Shown piece after piece: positions 26,006 to 34,767 of a DNA stretch of 64,000 nucleotides. Made by a program: the position numbers and the translations under genes. The stretch is from positions 936,510-1,000,509 of the forward strand of contig NZ_OY762934.1 of assembly GCF_963667045.1 (NCBI RefSeq). The letters are read 5' to 3'. The notes below the pieces were generated by a model. It searched no databases. It was not told where the DNA came from and saw only the letters and a program-made list of their open reading frames with translations. Positions within the stretch are counted from its first letter, which is position 1. Each line of letters starts with the position of its first letter. Origin of the DNA: an uncultured Cohaesibacter sp. GTDB taxonomy: Bacteria > Pseudomonadota > Alphaproteobacteria > Rhizobiales > Cohaesibacteraceae.

Positions 26006-27103
26006 TCAGCGTTTGGCGATGGCAGCTATACGCTTGACCAGTTCCTTGATCGGTCCGCCGCTCATATAGGCCTTGAGCGCCAGAGCCCCTAAAGGCGTCC
26101 GTGCCCGCGCCATCAGCCGCAATCGGCTTGCCTTCGCCCCGAAACTGGCCTTATAGCGCTCATCCCCGATCGTAAAGTCGGCGCGTGTGTCACCACACTC
26201 GACCCTGTGCGCCAGAATATAGTCGATCAAATGCAGGCCCGGGGACATCTTGCCATAGGCATCATTATCCATCCCCGCCAGAATGAAGTGATAGCAACGA
26301 TCCTTGATAAACCCCAGCTCGATGCCGACGACGTCATCGCCAACATAGAGGGCCGTCACTTCGGCGAGACCGGTTTTCTCCCCTTCGATAGCAACGGCGC
26401 AGTAAAAGCCATAATAGTCCTGTTCCAGAAACAGGTCCTCGGGATAGCGGGAACGCCTTTGCTCTTGCAAAAGGCTCATCACCGAGAGGATTGCCTGCTC
26501 GCCGGAAATGACTTTCAGGACCACGTCTCCCTGCTGTTCCAGCCTTTTAAACTTGCGGCGCAGCCCAGTTCGGAAACTCTTGGAAAGAACCTCGTTGCGC
26601 CAGTCCTCATAAGGTGCCCAGATCGGCATGTCGTGGCTGGAGGACACCATGTCGGCGACAATCACCTTGCCAAGAAGATGCGCCAGCACCCTGTTGTCAT
26701 CCTTCATCTTGCGAAAGAAGATCAGATGGCAGGGTTTCATCAGCTTGAGGACTTCGGCGCTGATCTTGTCATCCGCCAAAAGGGTTTCCTCGCAGTCTGG
26801 CCGCATCACGATGGCATTGTAATCGGCTGTACCCAGGTCGGCGGGCTCGACACATGAAAGCCCGGCGTAAGAAGTTCGCATCAAGGGCAACACAAGACAG
26901 AGACTGTCGTCCCGCTGATCCCGAACCGTGATCACCAGAGCCCGCACACCACAGGCGGGGGCCAGCTTGGCATAGAGCAGAGACAGCCATTGCGGATCCT
27001 GAAAAACGGTCGCGTCGCTTGCTTCAAACAGGGCTCGATAATCCGATCCCTCGAAATCGAAGTGATCGTGGGCCTCGACTTTATAGGACTTGCTGAGAGG
27101 CAC
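26006..27103 (-). CDS. BioF2-like (GNAT/FemAB-type) acetyltransferase
   Basis: A 365-residue protein of the acetyltransferase_6 (BioF2-like/CelD) group, often found with polysaccharide synthesis. The GTG at 27103 is chosen because AGGAG stands 7 bases upstream; the open frame extends to a TTG at 27160 without such a site. Recognisable parts are ATVFQDPQWLSLLYAKLAPA, SKSFRTGLRRKFKRLEQQGD, and the GNAT-like core YVGDDVVGIELGFIKDRCYHFILAGMD split across a strand-turn-strand, then GLHLIDYILAHRVECGDTRADF. The donor and acceptor are unknown. It stands alone, convergent with ptrB. Confidence 0.75.
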   Translation of the reverse strand: MPLSKSYKVEAHDHFDFEGSDYRALFEASDATVFQDPQWLSLLYAKLAPACGVRALVITVRDQRDDSLCLVLPLMRTSYAGLSCVEPADLGTADYNAIVMRPDCEETLLADDKISAEVLKLMKPCHLIFFRKMKDDNRVLAHLLGKVIVADMVSSSHDMPIWAPYEDWRNEVLSKSFRTGLRRKFKRLEQQGDVVLKVISGEQAILSVMSLLQEQRRSRYPEDLFLEQDYYGFYCAVAIEGEKTGLAEVTALYVGDDVVGIELGFIKDRCYHFILAGMDNDAYGKMSPGLHLIDYILAHRVECGDTRADFTIGDERYKASFGAKASRLRLMARARTPLGALALKAYMSGGPIKELVKRIAAIAKR

Positions 27104-27463
27104 GTCCGGTCTCCTTTGGTAAAGCTCTAAAGTGCAATCTTTGCCAGTCAGCCAATTCAAACACCGTCGCTGCAGTCAGCAACCTCAGGCAACTCAGAAA
27201 CACCATCAAATAATCGTGAGGCGTACCCCAAAAATGCTTAGTTTCAGACGCTCCCTTGCTTTCGGATGTCTGCTATTGATTTGTTGCGGGAAACGTTTGT
27301 GAAAAGCATATGCTGCTATAGTTCACATATATTTAAAATTAAAAGAAGAATCGAAAAAAGTTATAATCATTACTAGGTTCCCGACACACATAACACACCA
27401 CGGGCGCAGAAGATGAAACACCTTCCGCGCACGCCACTCTCGGTAAAACCTATCAGGTTGGTC
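27104..27463. other. AT-rich intergenic region
   Basis: About 360 bases with no supported gene. It holds the promoter of the minus-strand acetyltransferase gene and, at its right edge, the hairpin overlapping the next gene's stop codon. A very AT-rich block lies at about 27300-27380. Confidence 0.35.
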
Positions 27464-27476
27464 CTAGACCAACCTG
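27448..27476 (-). terminator. Terminator whose loop contains the stop codon
   Basis: CAGGTTGGTC (27454-27463) and GACCAACCTG (27467-27476) are perfect 10-bp arms around the 3-base loop CTA, which is the stop codon TAG of the minus-strand serine hydrolase gene. On that strand the stem is followed by ATAGGTTTT. Confidence 0.6.
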
Positions 27477-28990
27477 CGATATTCAATCATCCGGGCACGG
27501 CTGAGCACCAGTTCGAACCGATCCTCGTCAAGCATGTTGAGGCAGATGCGTTTGATCCAGAGGCTGTCCTTGAGGGTAAACAGGTAACGTCCACCTCCGA
27601 GAGCCAGTAGCGGCATCGTCTGACGCGTCGGCCCCACGCCCATGACGACGGCGCCGTTCTCGATGGAGAGAAAGGCCCCCTCCTCGTTGTGCCAGATGCC
27701 AGCAAGTCCACTCTTCTGGTCCTCGTCAGGCGTCGTTGGGGCGACCGGCAACAGGCGACGGGGAACATACCCGATGGTACCCACCAGAGCCTCGCCATCC
27801 CATTCAAGCGCCAGTTCGGAAGTGGTTGATCTTGACGATACGGCCTTGCCGTCAGCTTCATAGAGTGTTCCGCCATCATCGATCCAAGTTGCCGTGCTAC
27901 CTGCAACCTCCAGCCAGAAGGGGCCGTCCTTTGCGACATAGAGGCCATCGGGAATGCGGTCACTTGCAGCCGATGGCATAGGCAGGCCAAGCAAAGCGGC
28001 CATGACCCTTGAGGCTGAGCCACGAGAATCCACTTCGTCCCGATTGGACAGCAGAACGACGCCTGTGCCACTCTCCCGGTCCATCATGATATAGGCCTTG
28101 TAGCCGGGGTGGCTACCGCCATGACCAACCAACACGCGATCCCCAAGGAGGGTGTCCGTGATGCCGAGGCCGTAACCCGTGACGGTGCCATTCTTCAGAC
28201 GGCGCGGAGCGGAAAGCCTATCGAGAACACCGGCAAAGAGGCCCTCACCGGCCATCAAGGCACGTAGCCACTTGCTCATGTCGCAGGCACTGGCCGCAAG
28301 ACTACCCGAGGCGGAAATCTGCAAACCGGCAGAGGACAGCAGCCATTTTTCGCCATTGAACCAGTAGCCGGGATAAAGATCCTTCACCGGATCGGCCCAC
28401 AGGTGTGGCGCATCGAAGGATGTGCCCAAAAGGCTGTTGACCTCATTCTCAAGGAAGGATTTGAGGAACACGCCCTTCCGTTCCAGAATGATTTCGACCA
28501 GCCGGTAGCCAGTGTTGGAATAGGAAACCTCGGTGCCTGCCTCGAAATTGAGTCGCGTCTGGCGCGCCATGTAGGCATGGTTCTCGGCACTGCCGGTTTC
28601 ATTGTAAACCGAGAGGCCCAGAAGCGTAAGGCATTCGCGCATGTCGGGCAGACCGCCGCTCATGTCCAGCGCCTGACCAACGGTGACATCCGCAAGCGGA
28701 GCGGAGAGTTCGGGCAGATGGTCTCCCAAACGATCGTCAAGCGACAGAAGCTGCGGATGCTGAAGCACCATAGTGCAGAAAACATGCTTGGTGATGGAGG
28801 CAAAACGGCCGACACTGTTGACAGAGAAGGCCTTGCCGGAACTGAGGTTTTCAAGGCCGGCACTGACGCTCATGCGGTCGCCGTCCTTGTCGAACCCAAG
28901 GATGATGCCGCCCGGTTCGTTCGCGGCCCATTGAGCACAGATGGCTTGAGCCGCGCGTTCGGCTTCCTGCCAGTTGGGTGCATTGGTCAT
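27464..28990 (-). CDS. D-aminopeptidase-like serine hydrolase (beta-lactamase/PBP fold)
   Basis: A 508-residue penicillin-recognising hydrolase. The start at 28990 (MTNAPNWQEAERA) fits the domain; the frame stays open to 29143 but that extension is basic and unlike the family. Active-site motifs are SxxK as S65-I-T-K68 (GRFASITKH), YxN as YSNTGY and HxG as VGHGGSHPG. The N-terminal domain of about 330 residues is followed by about 180 residues of beta-rich sequence (DGPFWLEVAGSTATWIDDGG, GLAGIWHNEEGAFLSI), matching the extra C-terminal barrels of Ochrobactrum-type D-aminopeptidase (about 520 residues). No signal peptide is evident. The substrate is inferred from the architecture only. Confidence 0.8.
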   Translation of the reverse strand: MTNAPNWQEAERAAQAICAQWAANEPGGIILGFDKDGDRMSVSAGLENLSSGKAFSVNSVGRFASITKHVFCTMVLQHPQLLSLDDRLGDHLPELSAPLADVTVGQALDMSGGLPDMRECLTLLGLSVYNETGSAENHAYMARQTRLNFEAGTEVSYSNTGYRLVEIILERKGVFLKSFLENEVNSLLGTSFDAPHLWADPVKDLYPGYWFNGEKWLLSSAGLQISASGSLAASACDMSKWLRALMAGEGLFAGVLDRLSAPRRLKNGTVTGYGLGITDTLLGDRVLVGHGGSHPGYKAYIMMDRESGTGVVLLSNRDEVDSRGSASRVMAALLGLPMPSAASDRIPDGLYVAKDGPFWLEVAGSTATWIDDGGTLYEADGKAVSSRSTTSELALEWDGEALVGTIGYVPRRLLPVAPTTPDEDQKSGLAGIWHNEEGAFLSIENGAVVMGVGPTRQTMPLLALGGGRYLFTLKDSLWIKRICLNMLDEDRFELVLSRARMIEYRRLV

Positions 28991-29287
28991 GATTTTGCTC
29001 TTTTTCTTGAATGATTTGCGGGAACAGGCTGACAACGACAGCCTCTTTGGCAAGCGACAGGTCTGGCTTTCGGCAGGCTTGGGGCCCTTTCTTTTCGCCA
29101 ATTGCCAGAGAGAAATCAAGCCATACGGGGTTTTCCAAACCATATTGTTTTACTAAGCTCTCGGCTACCGGCCCCTTGTTGCAGAGGCGCAGGAATTCTG
29201 TCATAGAATCAACGGGTGGTTCAGACTGCCGGGGGACGCATTTCCTTTGCACCCTATTCAGGCAACCACCACCGGAGACAAGATCAG

Positions 29288-30379
29288 ATGCAAGCGATGG
29301 ATAGTGCCACCAATAGTGATCAGATGCGCAAGACATTATTGTTCTTCGCACCTGAACGGCAGGACGCTGCAATACTGAACGCCTATGAGATCTATCTGCA
29401 TCACCTCTCCCACAGTGAACTGTTCGACATCACGGTCATGGCGCCCAACGGCTCGCCCTTTGGCGAGGAAGCGCGGACCATGGGCTACCGGATGTATCCG
29501 GTATCGGATTTCTCCCGCAAGCTGTTGCTCAGAACACCCCAGCTCTGGCCGATCCTGACTGCGACCCGTCGCTTCCGTTTCGACTATGCCATTTGCCACG
29601 AAGCCTTTGGCTGTCGCGGGTTGTCCCATATCGCCCGGAAGGTGATCGGGGTCTGTCACGACGACATGTATGAAGGCTTCAAGAACGCCAGCCGCATGAT
29701 TGCCATCACGTCGAGCCTGGCAGAAGAGGCCAAGACCTATTTCGAGGGGAAGGTTCCCGTCGACGTGCTGCCCTACCCCTATGAATGCCAGTTCACGGAC
29801 ATTACCCCGCTGCCGGAGGGAGATGACGCGCCGCTGACCATTGGTGCCAGTGGCCCTTTCATTGAAGGCGATGGCCTCGGGATCTTCATTCACGCTGCCC
29901 AGCTGTTGCATCAGAGCAGCCCTGAGGCCCGTTTTGTCATCGCCGGACAGGGACCGCTCGAGCACGAGCTCAAGGAACTGTCGGACCATATTGCCCCCTT
30001 CATCGACTTTGCAGGCCCGATGGATGCTTCGGAAATGGCCGAAGCTTTCGACATCTATTGCCTCGCAGCCTCCAACGCGCCCTATTCCGTGCCCCTATGC
30101 CAGATGATGGACGCCGGCATCGCCTGTGTCTCCACCTGTGCCAGCGGCCCGATGGATATTCTCAAGGGAGGAATGGTTGCGCCACTGGTTCCCATGAGCG
30201 ATGCGTTCCTGTTGGCCGTCAAGCTGCAGGAACTGCTGGAAGACCGACCGCAGATCAAGAGAATCAAGAAGGCCTGTTTTGATCGCATTCGCGAAGAAGA
30301 TTTCTCCACCCGTATTTTCGAAGAAAAGCTGATTTCGCTGTTTGGCATGGAACAAAAGGCTTTCTCGCGCATTGATTGA
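29288..30379 (+). CDS. GT-B fold glycosyltransferase (family 4-like)
   Basis: A protein of about 363 residues. The ATG at 29288 has GGAG 10 bases upstream; ATGs at 29297 and 29324 are also possible. The N-terminal Rossmann-like half has RKTLLFFAPERQDAAILNAY and ICHEAFGCRGLSHIARKVIG. The C-terminal half has the donor-site pattern of GT4 enzymes: IGASGPFIEGDGLGIFIHAA, FVIAGQGPLEHELKELSDHI, IDFAGPMDASEMAEAFDIYC. The expected E-x7-E is weak here (CLAASNAPYSVPLCQMMDAG), so the sugar-donor site may be altered. No sugar-synthesis genes surround it. It runs divergently from the D-aminopeptidase-like gene. Confidence 0.78.
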   Translation: MQAMDSATNSDQMRKTLLFFAPERQDAAILNAYEIYLHHLSHSELFDITVMAPNGSPFGEEARTMGYRMYPVSDFSRKLLLRTPQLWPILTATRRFRFDYAICHEAFGCRGLSHIARKVIGVCHDDMYEGFKNASRMIAITSSLAEEAKTYFEGKVPVDVLPYPYECQFTDITPLPEGDDAPLTIGASGPFIEGDGLGIFIHAAQLLHQSSPEARFVIAGQGPLEHELKELSDHIAPFIDFAGPMDASEMAEAFDIYCLAASNAPYSVPLCQMMDAGIACVSTCASGPMDILKGGMVAPLVPMSDAFLLAVKLQELLEDRPQIKRIKKACFDRIREEDFSTRIFEEKLISLFGMEQKAFSRID

Positions 30380-30513
30380 GAAAGTGATAGGCTCGTGAGC
30401 CTCTCATGATTGGGATTCCTGACACCAGCAAACAGAAAGTTTGTGAATTTAGAACCATTTCAGGAAATTGTTGCCGCTTTGCTCTTGTGGTCCTGAGCCA
30501 CAGCCACTATTTT

Positions 30514-30527
30514 TTGATACAGATCAA
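30514..30527. promoter_or_regulatory. Perfect FNR/FixK-type box upstream of sodB
   Basis: TTGAT-acag-ATCAA matches the FNR/FixK consensus TTGAT-N4-ATCAA exactly. It lies 52 bases before the superoxide dismutase start codon, so it may overlap or lie downstream of the core promoter, where binding could repress as well as activate. Confidence 0.55.
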
Positions 30528-30578
30528 AATTCGCCGACTTCAAGCGCCGGTGCCTGTCTAATAAATGGAGATATTTCA

Positions 30579-31178
30579 ATGGCTTTTGAACTTCCCGAAC
30601 TTCCTTACGCCTATGATGCACTTGGCGATTTCATGTCTGCAGAGACGCTGGAATTTCACCATGACAAACACCATCTGGCCTATGTCACCAACAGCAACAA
30701 CCTGCTCAAAGACTCTGGCCTCGAAGGCAAGAGCCTTGAAGATGTCGTGAAAGAAAGCTTCGGCAAGAACGCCGGTCTCTTCAACAATGCCGCTCAGCAT
30801 TACAACCATCTGCATTTCTGGAAATGGATGAAGCCGGTTGCCAAGCAGGGTCTCATCCCGGGCGTTCTGGCCACCAAGATCGAGGAAGACCTCGGCGGCA
30901 TGGACAAGTTCCGCGCAGATTTCATCAATGCAGGCATCACCCAGTTCGGTTCCGGTTGGGCGTGGCTGGCGCTGGTGGATGGCAAGCTGGTCGTGACCAA
31001 GACAGCAAACGGCGAAAACCCGCTGGTTCATGGTGGCACCCCGCTGCTCGGCTGCGACGTTTGGGAACATTCCTACTATATCGACTACCGCAACGCGCGC
31101 CCGAAATATCTCGAAGCCTGGTTCGACAATCTGGTTAACTGGGAATATGTCGCCGAGTTGCTGGAAGCCGCTTCCTGA
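30579..31178 (+). CDS. sodB: Superoxide dismutase, Fe-type by sequence
   Basis: A 199-residue Fe/Mn-family superoxide dismutase that converts superoxide to oxygen and hydrogen peroxide. The ATG at 30579 has GGAG 8 bases upstream. Metal ligands are His27 (EFHHDKHH), a His in AAQHYNHLHFW, and Asp and His in GCDVWEHSYYIDYRN. The Gln in AAQHYNH, rather than Gly-Gly-His further on, is the Fe-type pattern. There is no signal peptide, so it is cytoplasmic. It has its own terminator and a perfect FNR/FixK box upstream. Confidence 0.96.
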   Translation: MAFELPELPYAYDALGDFMSAETLEFHHDKHHLAYVTNSNNLLKDSGLEGKSLEDVVKESFGKNAGLFNNAAQHYNHLHFWKWMKPVAKQGLIPGVLATKIEEDLGGMDKFRADFINAGITQFGSGWAWLALVDGKLVVTKTANGENPLVHGGTPLLGCDVWEHSYYIDYRNARPKYLEAWFDNLVNWEYVAELLEAAS

Positions 31179-31231
31179 TCGGCTCAACTGACCACTGTTG
31201 GCTCACTACATTTTTGCAACACGCGAAAAAG

Positions 31232-31266
31232 AACCCCGTCTCTCGGTGAGGCGGGGTTTCTTTTTG
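31232..31266 (+). terminator. Terminator of sodB
   Basis: AACCCCG (31232-31238) with CGGGGTT (31252-31258), extended inward by CTC/GAG, is followed by TCTTTTTG. The left flank GAAAAAG lets it act on the other strand too. Confidence 0.85.
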
Positions 31267-31335
31267 ACCTGAGGCCAAGGGGCTTGGAGACCTGAAGGAG
31301 GCGACCGCGCAAACTGGCAGCTGCCGCGCCTTCGA

Positions 31336-31848
31336 TCATAGCCCTCGACGGCAGGCACTGATGGATGAGAAGATCGGATAGTCGGTGCGCTTCCAGTAGA
31401 GCCAGTTCTCACAGTCCTTCTTGGTCTTGAAGCAGCCAATATCGTCAAACTGAATGCGGCGCGGCCCGACGGAAAAGAACAGGGTGTCGTCCTCCACTTC
31501 CTTGGCACCAACATGACGCCCCCACCAGACGCGAGATGCGCCGATGGTCTTGGCCAACATCAGACATTTGGACGGTTTGGGGTTGGGGCGGACATTCTGG
31601 GCATTGCCCGTGGTCACCTTGCTGCCGGACTGAGACGAGCTGGCGGCCTGCACATAGGCGGACGCAGGCTGGCTGTAGACTTCCGAAAGTTCGACCGGGG
31701 CGGCGCTGTTGCCTTCAGGCTGCAACTGTGGCTGTGGGCTGCTGGGCTCTCCACCGGACTGAAAGGCAAATGCGGTTGCTACGGGCAAGGCACATGCAAT
31801 CGACAGGCTGGCAACAACAAGAAACGAGGCTGTTCGCTTGCTTTTCAT
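31336..31848 (-). CDS. Small secreted protein of unknown function
   Basis: A 170-residue protein. The ATG at 31848 has AGGAG 7 bases upstream and opens a clear signal peptide (MKSKRTASFLVVASLSIACA, cut near TAFA-FQ). The first 75 residues of the mature part are low-complexity (Ser, Gln, Pro, Val). The C-terminal 80 residues look folded: KCLMLAKTIGASRVWWGRHV, RRIQFDDIGCFKTKKDCENW and a final Cys. Four cysteines in this part suggest disulfides. I do not recognise a family. Confidence 0.7.
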   Translation of the reverse strand: MKSKRTASFLVVASLSIACALPVATAFAFQSGGEPSSPQPQLQPEGNSAAPVELSEVYSQPASAYVQAASSSQSGSKVTTGNAQNVRPNPKPSKCLMLAKTIGASRVWWGRHVGAKEVEDDTLFFSVGPRRIQFDDIGCFKTKKDCENWLYWKRTDYPIFSSISACRRGL

Positions 31849-32213
31849 TCTTTTGCTCCTGACGGTGATGATCCTGGAACGGGTGGCGAGGCTGAACTGG
31901 CGCAATGCCATCGGCCTCTGAGTGATGATCGCTGACGAATGCCCGCACTCCTGTATCGCACGAAATTTCCTGCCAAACCACAAACCGGAATTCATAGAAG
32001 CAGCGCAACAGCCTTCAATCAATAAGCATCATCGCTCGGCCACTATCTAGGCCAGCAGTATGTCAAAAGCAGGGCAATCCGTTTCCGAAAACCACAAATA
32101 GTGTCTGCAGAAAAGAAAAGACATCGCCACATTGCCTGCCCGACAAAAAAAGGGAAGGCAATTGCCCTCCCCTTCCCTGTCTCGCGATGGAATGATCGTT
32201 CGACAAACCATCA
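31849..32213. other. Intergenic region between two minus-strand genes
   Basis: About 365 bases with no supported gene. It holds the terminator of the class IV aminotransferase gene at 32144-32178 and, to its left, the promoter region of the small secreted protein. Confidence 0.4.
32144..32178 (-). terminator. Terminator of the class IV aminotransferase gene
   Basis: AGGGAAGG (32151-32158) and CCTTCCCT (32171-32178) pair around a 12-base loop. On the minus strand the stem is followed by a run of T (plus-strand A run at 32145-32151). Confidence 0.75.
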
Positions 32214-33071
32214 TTACTTCTTGAACGCGAATTCCCAATAGAGTTCGCGCGCCTTCTTGGCGATCGGGCCATGATCATACTGACGGTCGTCGAAGGTGAA
32301 GATCGGAACAACCTTTGAATAGTTGCCGGTCGAGAACATTTCGTCAGCTTCACGGCAATCATCAAGCGTCAGGGTGCATTCGACAACGGTTTCACCGGCA
32401 TCACGCAGCAGCTGGATCGTGCGCTGGCGGGTGATGCCGTTGAGGAAGCTGCCGTTTGGAACGGAGGTCTTGACGACACCGTCCTTGACGATGAAGAAGT
32501 TGGCCGTGGCCAGTTCGGCAACGTTGCCCAGCATGTCGCAGACGATCGCGTTGTCGAAGCCCTTGTCGAGCGCTTCCTTGAGGCAGCGGGCGTTGTTGAT
32601 GTAAAGACCGGATGCCTTTGCATTGGTCGGCATGGTCTCCAGGGTCGGACGACGGAATTTGGTTGTCGTCACGCGCATGCCCTTGTTCGGATCCGGCATC
32701 GGTGCATCGAACAGGGTCAGGCAGAAATCGACATCGTCCGGATCAACATTGATCACGGAAGACAGGCTGCCAACGCCCCAGTAGGTCGGGCGGATATAGA
32801 CCGCATTGCCGCCGAATTTCTGGCAGCCTTCAGCAGCCAGTTCCATGATTTCCCCCACCTTCATGGTCGGCTTCATGGCCAGCGTTTCGCAAGAGCGATT
32901 GATACGGGCACAGTGAAGATCAAGGTCAGGCATGACGCCTTCAAAATAACGGGCTCCGTCAAATACGGTGGACCCCTGCCAGAATGCGTGCGAACGCGGC
33001 CCCATCATCGGTGGGTTGCCTTCGTGCCATTCGCCTTTGAACCAAGTCCATGTTTGTGAAAATTCTGCCAT
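32214..33071 (-). CDS. Class IV PLP aminotransferase, probably branched-chain
   Basis: A 285-residue fold-type IV PLP enzyme. The catalytic Lys is K152 in NAKASGLYINN. Other landmarks are HAFWQGSTVFDGARYFEGVM, YIRPTYWGVGSLSS, DNAIVCDMLGNVAELATANF and GSFLNGITRQRTI, as in branched-chain aminotransferases (IlvE), which make the last step of Leu, Ile and Val synthesis. It is shorter than E. coli IlvE (about 309), and the family also includes D-amino acid and amine transaminases, so I leave the symbol blank. The start has AAGGA upstream. It has its own terminator. Confidence 0.85.
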   Translation of the reverse strand: MAEFSQTWTWFKGEWHEGNPPMMGPRSHAFWQGSTVFDGARYFEGVMPDLDLHCARINRSCETLAMKPTMKVGEIMELAAEGCQKFGGNAVYIRPTYWGVGSLSSVINVDPDDVDFCLTLFDAPMPDPNKGMRVTTTKFRRPTLETMPTNAKASGLYINNARCLKEALDKGFDNAIVCDMLGNVAELATANFFIVKDGVVKTSVPNGSFLNGITRQRTIQLLRDAGETVVECTLTLDDCREADEMFSTGNYSKVVPIFTFDDRQYDHGPIAKKARELYWEFAFKK

Positions 33072-33511
33072 TTCAAAATTCCTTGCTTATATTTCCTCTT
33101 ACGGGCTCCCTTTACCCATACCGGAAAACAGGCACTCTCATATCATTGTCTGATGAGGCAAACTGTCTCAATGCAGTGGGAGCGGTTTGAACCGGAACAA
33201 GGGGCGGGAGCAGTATGACTGCCAAGGATAGAGGAAACCAATATGAAGCCTCAGGTCAAGCCATTCCTTGCCTAGACCTCAAATAGATGAGGTTCATTCA
33301 TATAGTCGCCAATACTGCAAAAAGCGACACAAATATTTCAGAAAATCAGTAAATATTTTCCAAAAATCACCGGTTCCTATCCATGCAAGATACATTGCAT
33401 TCTTGCGGGGCTTGTGCAAACTATAATTGCACACTTCATTCGCAATTTTTGCGATACTTCGCGAGCTTCCTTCGCGGCCTATCCAAGAGACACTTCAAGG
33501 AGACTAAAAGC
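33072..33511. other. Divergent promoter region
   Basis: About 440 bases between the class IV aminotransferase gene (minus) and the haloacid dehalogenase gene (plus). It contains an AT-rich block at 33290-33370 and no supported gene. An in-frame open stretch from 33383 precedes the dehalogenase but has no ribosome-binding site. Confidence 0.35.
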
Positions 33512-34183
33512 ATGGCTGGTTCAGACTCATGCTCGATTTATGTATTTGACGCTTACGGGACACTCTTCGATGTGCATGCTGCCGTGCGTCGTTATGCAGA
33601 TCAACTCGGCCCAAACGCGGCGCATCTTTCCGAGATCTGGCGCTCCAAGCAGCTCGAATACAGCTGGGTCCGCGCCCTGACTGGCCGCTACGTCGATTTC
33701 TGGACCCTCACGGAACGTGCTCTTGATTTTGCCTATGAGCGCATTCCCGATGCTGACCGCTCCCTACGTCAGGCGCTGCTTGATGTCTACCACGAAGCGG
33801 ACGCGTTCGAGGATGTGCGTCCGGTGCTTGAAGACCTGAAGAACCGGGATGCGCAGTTGGCAATCCTGTCCAACGGCACTGCAAGCATGCTGGAAGCCGC
33901 CGTCGCCAAGAATGGTCTCAACGACCTGTTCGACCATATTCTGAGCGCCGATGAGGTTCAGACCTACAAGACGCAGTCAGCTGTCTATGATCTGGCCATG
34001 ACCGCCTTCCGCTGTTTCCCTGAAGCGATTTCCTTCCAGTCGTCCAACCGCTGGGATGTGGCCGGGGCCACCGCCTATGGCTTCCGCACCGTATGGATCA
34101 ACCGCACCGGGGATCTGGACGAGTATCGGGACCTTTCGCCGGTCGCCCAGTTCAAGGACCTCAAGGGCCTTCTGACCCTCTGA
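33512..34183 (+). CDS. Haloacid dehalogenase type II (HAD superfamily)
   Basis: A 223-residue protein. The ATG at 33512 has AGGAG 9 bases upstream, which rules out the longer frame from 33383. The HAD motifs are all present: motif I YVFDAYGTLFDV with nucleophile Asp13, motif II ILSNGT, motif III Lys in VQTYKTQSAVYDL, and SSNRWDVAGATAYGFRTVWI with the Asp of motif IV. This SSNxWDxxGA form is the L-2-haloacid dehalogenase type, which hydrolyses 2-haloalkanoic acids with inversion. Whether it acts on haloacids here is unproven. It stands alone, convergent with the GNAT gene. Confidence 0.9.
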   Translation: MAGSDSCSIYVFDAYGTLFDVHAAVRRYADQLGPNAAHLSEIWRSKQLEYSWVRALTGRYVDFWTLTERALDFAYERIPDADRSLRQALLDVYHEADAFEDVRPVLEDLKNRDAQLAILSNGTASMLEAAVAKNGLNDLFDHILSADEVQTYKTQSAVYDLAMTAFRCFPEAISFQSSNRWDVAGATAYGFRTVWINRTGDLDEYRDLSPVAQFKDLKGLLTL

Positions 34184-34284
34184 TGTAACAAGGCCCTGCC
34201 CCCTGTCTCATGCACCAAGTGGCGTGCGACGCGGGACAGGGCCATGTCTTGAGCAAAGCCTGAACCTGAGCTTGAGGAAGGAAA

Positions 34285-34767
34285 TCAGATTTCCTTGCCC
34301 TGAATGTAAAAGCGCGCGTCACCGACCAGATGCTCATCGACATCCTGATAGCCCAGAGCGCGGAAAATCTCCGGTGATCGGGAGTGCACAAACAGCCCTT
34401 CCTCACCAAAATCCCGCGCCAGCTGCTCCGTTTCGGCAACGAGGCGACGGGCAAGGCCCTGCCCCCGATACGCCGGAGCGATAATCAGGCTGGCAAGCCA
34501 TGGCCCCAGATCCGGAAAATCGGGCAAATCATTCTCGATCAGGATACAAAGTCCGGCGAGTTCGCCATTTTCCGCCAGACACAGGATGGCATCTTCGTTG
34601 TCTGCCGCAAACGCCAGGCGACGAAAGCCGGCCCGGCGCATTTCCAGCGACTCATCGGACCCATCTCCCCATTCGGCCTCATTGAGGGCGGCACAGGCAT
34701 CCACCATGAGCGGCAGATCGGTGAGTCGGGCGAATTCGAACCCCAGCACGGCAGGCTCTCCGGTCAT
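34285..34767 (-). CDS. GNAT family N-acetyltransferase
   Basis: About 160 residues. The ATG at 34767 overlaps the stop of the upstream LOG gene (ATGA), so I prefer it to the frame-extended start at 34794. The acetyl-CoA binding motif A is IIAPAYRGQGLARRLVAETE, preceded by CLAENGELAGLCILIENDL and followed by VHSRSPEIFRALGYQDVDEH, a form common in small GNAT proteins. The substrate is unknown. Overlap with the LOG gene implies coupled translation. Confidence 0.88.
   Translation of the reverse strand: MTGEPAVLGFEFARLTDLPLMVDACAALNEAEWGDGSDESLEMRRAGFRRLAFAADNEDAILCLAENGELAGLCILIENDLPDFPDLGPWLASLIIAPAYRGQGLARRLVAETEQLARDFGEEGLFVHSRSPEIFRALGYQDVDEHLVGDARFYIQGKEI

Noticed and set aside
34192-34243. 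GGCCCTG/CAGGGCC inverted repeat between the dehalogenase and GNAT genes as a terminator
   Set aside because: The arms are short, the loop is long and no T run follows on either strand.
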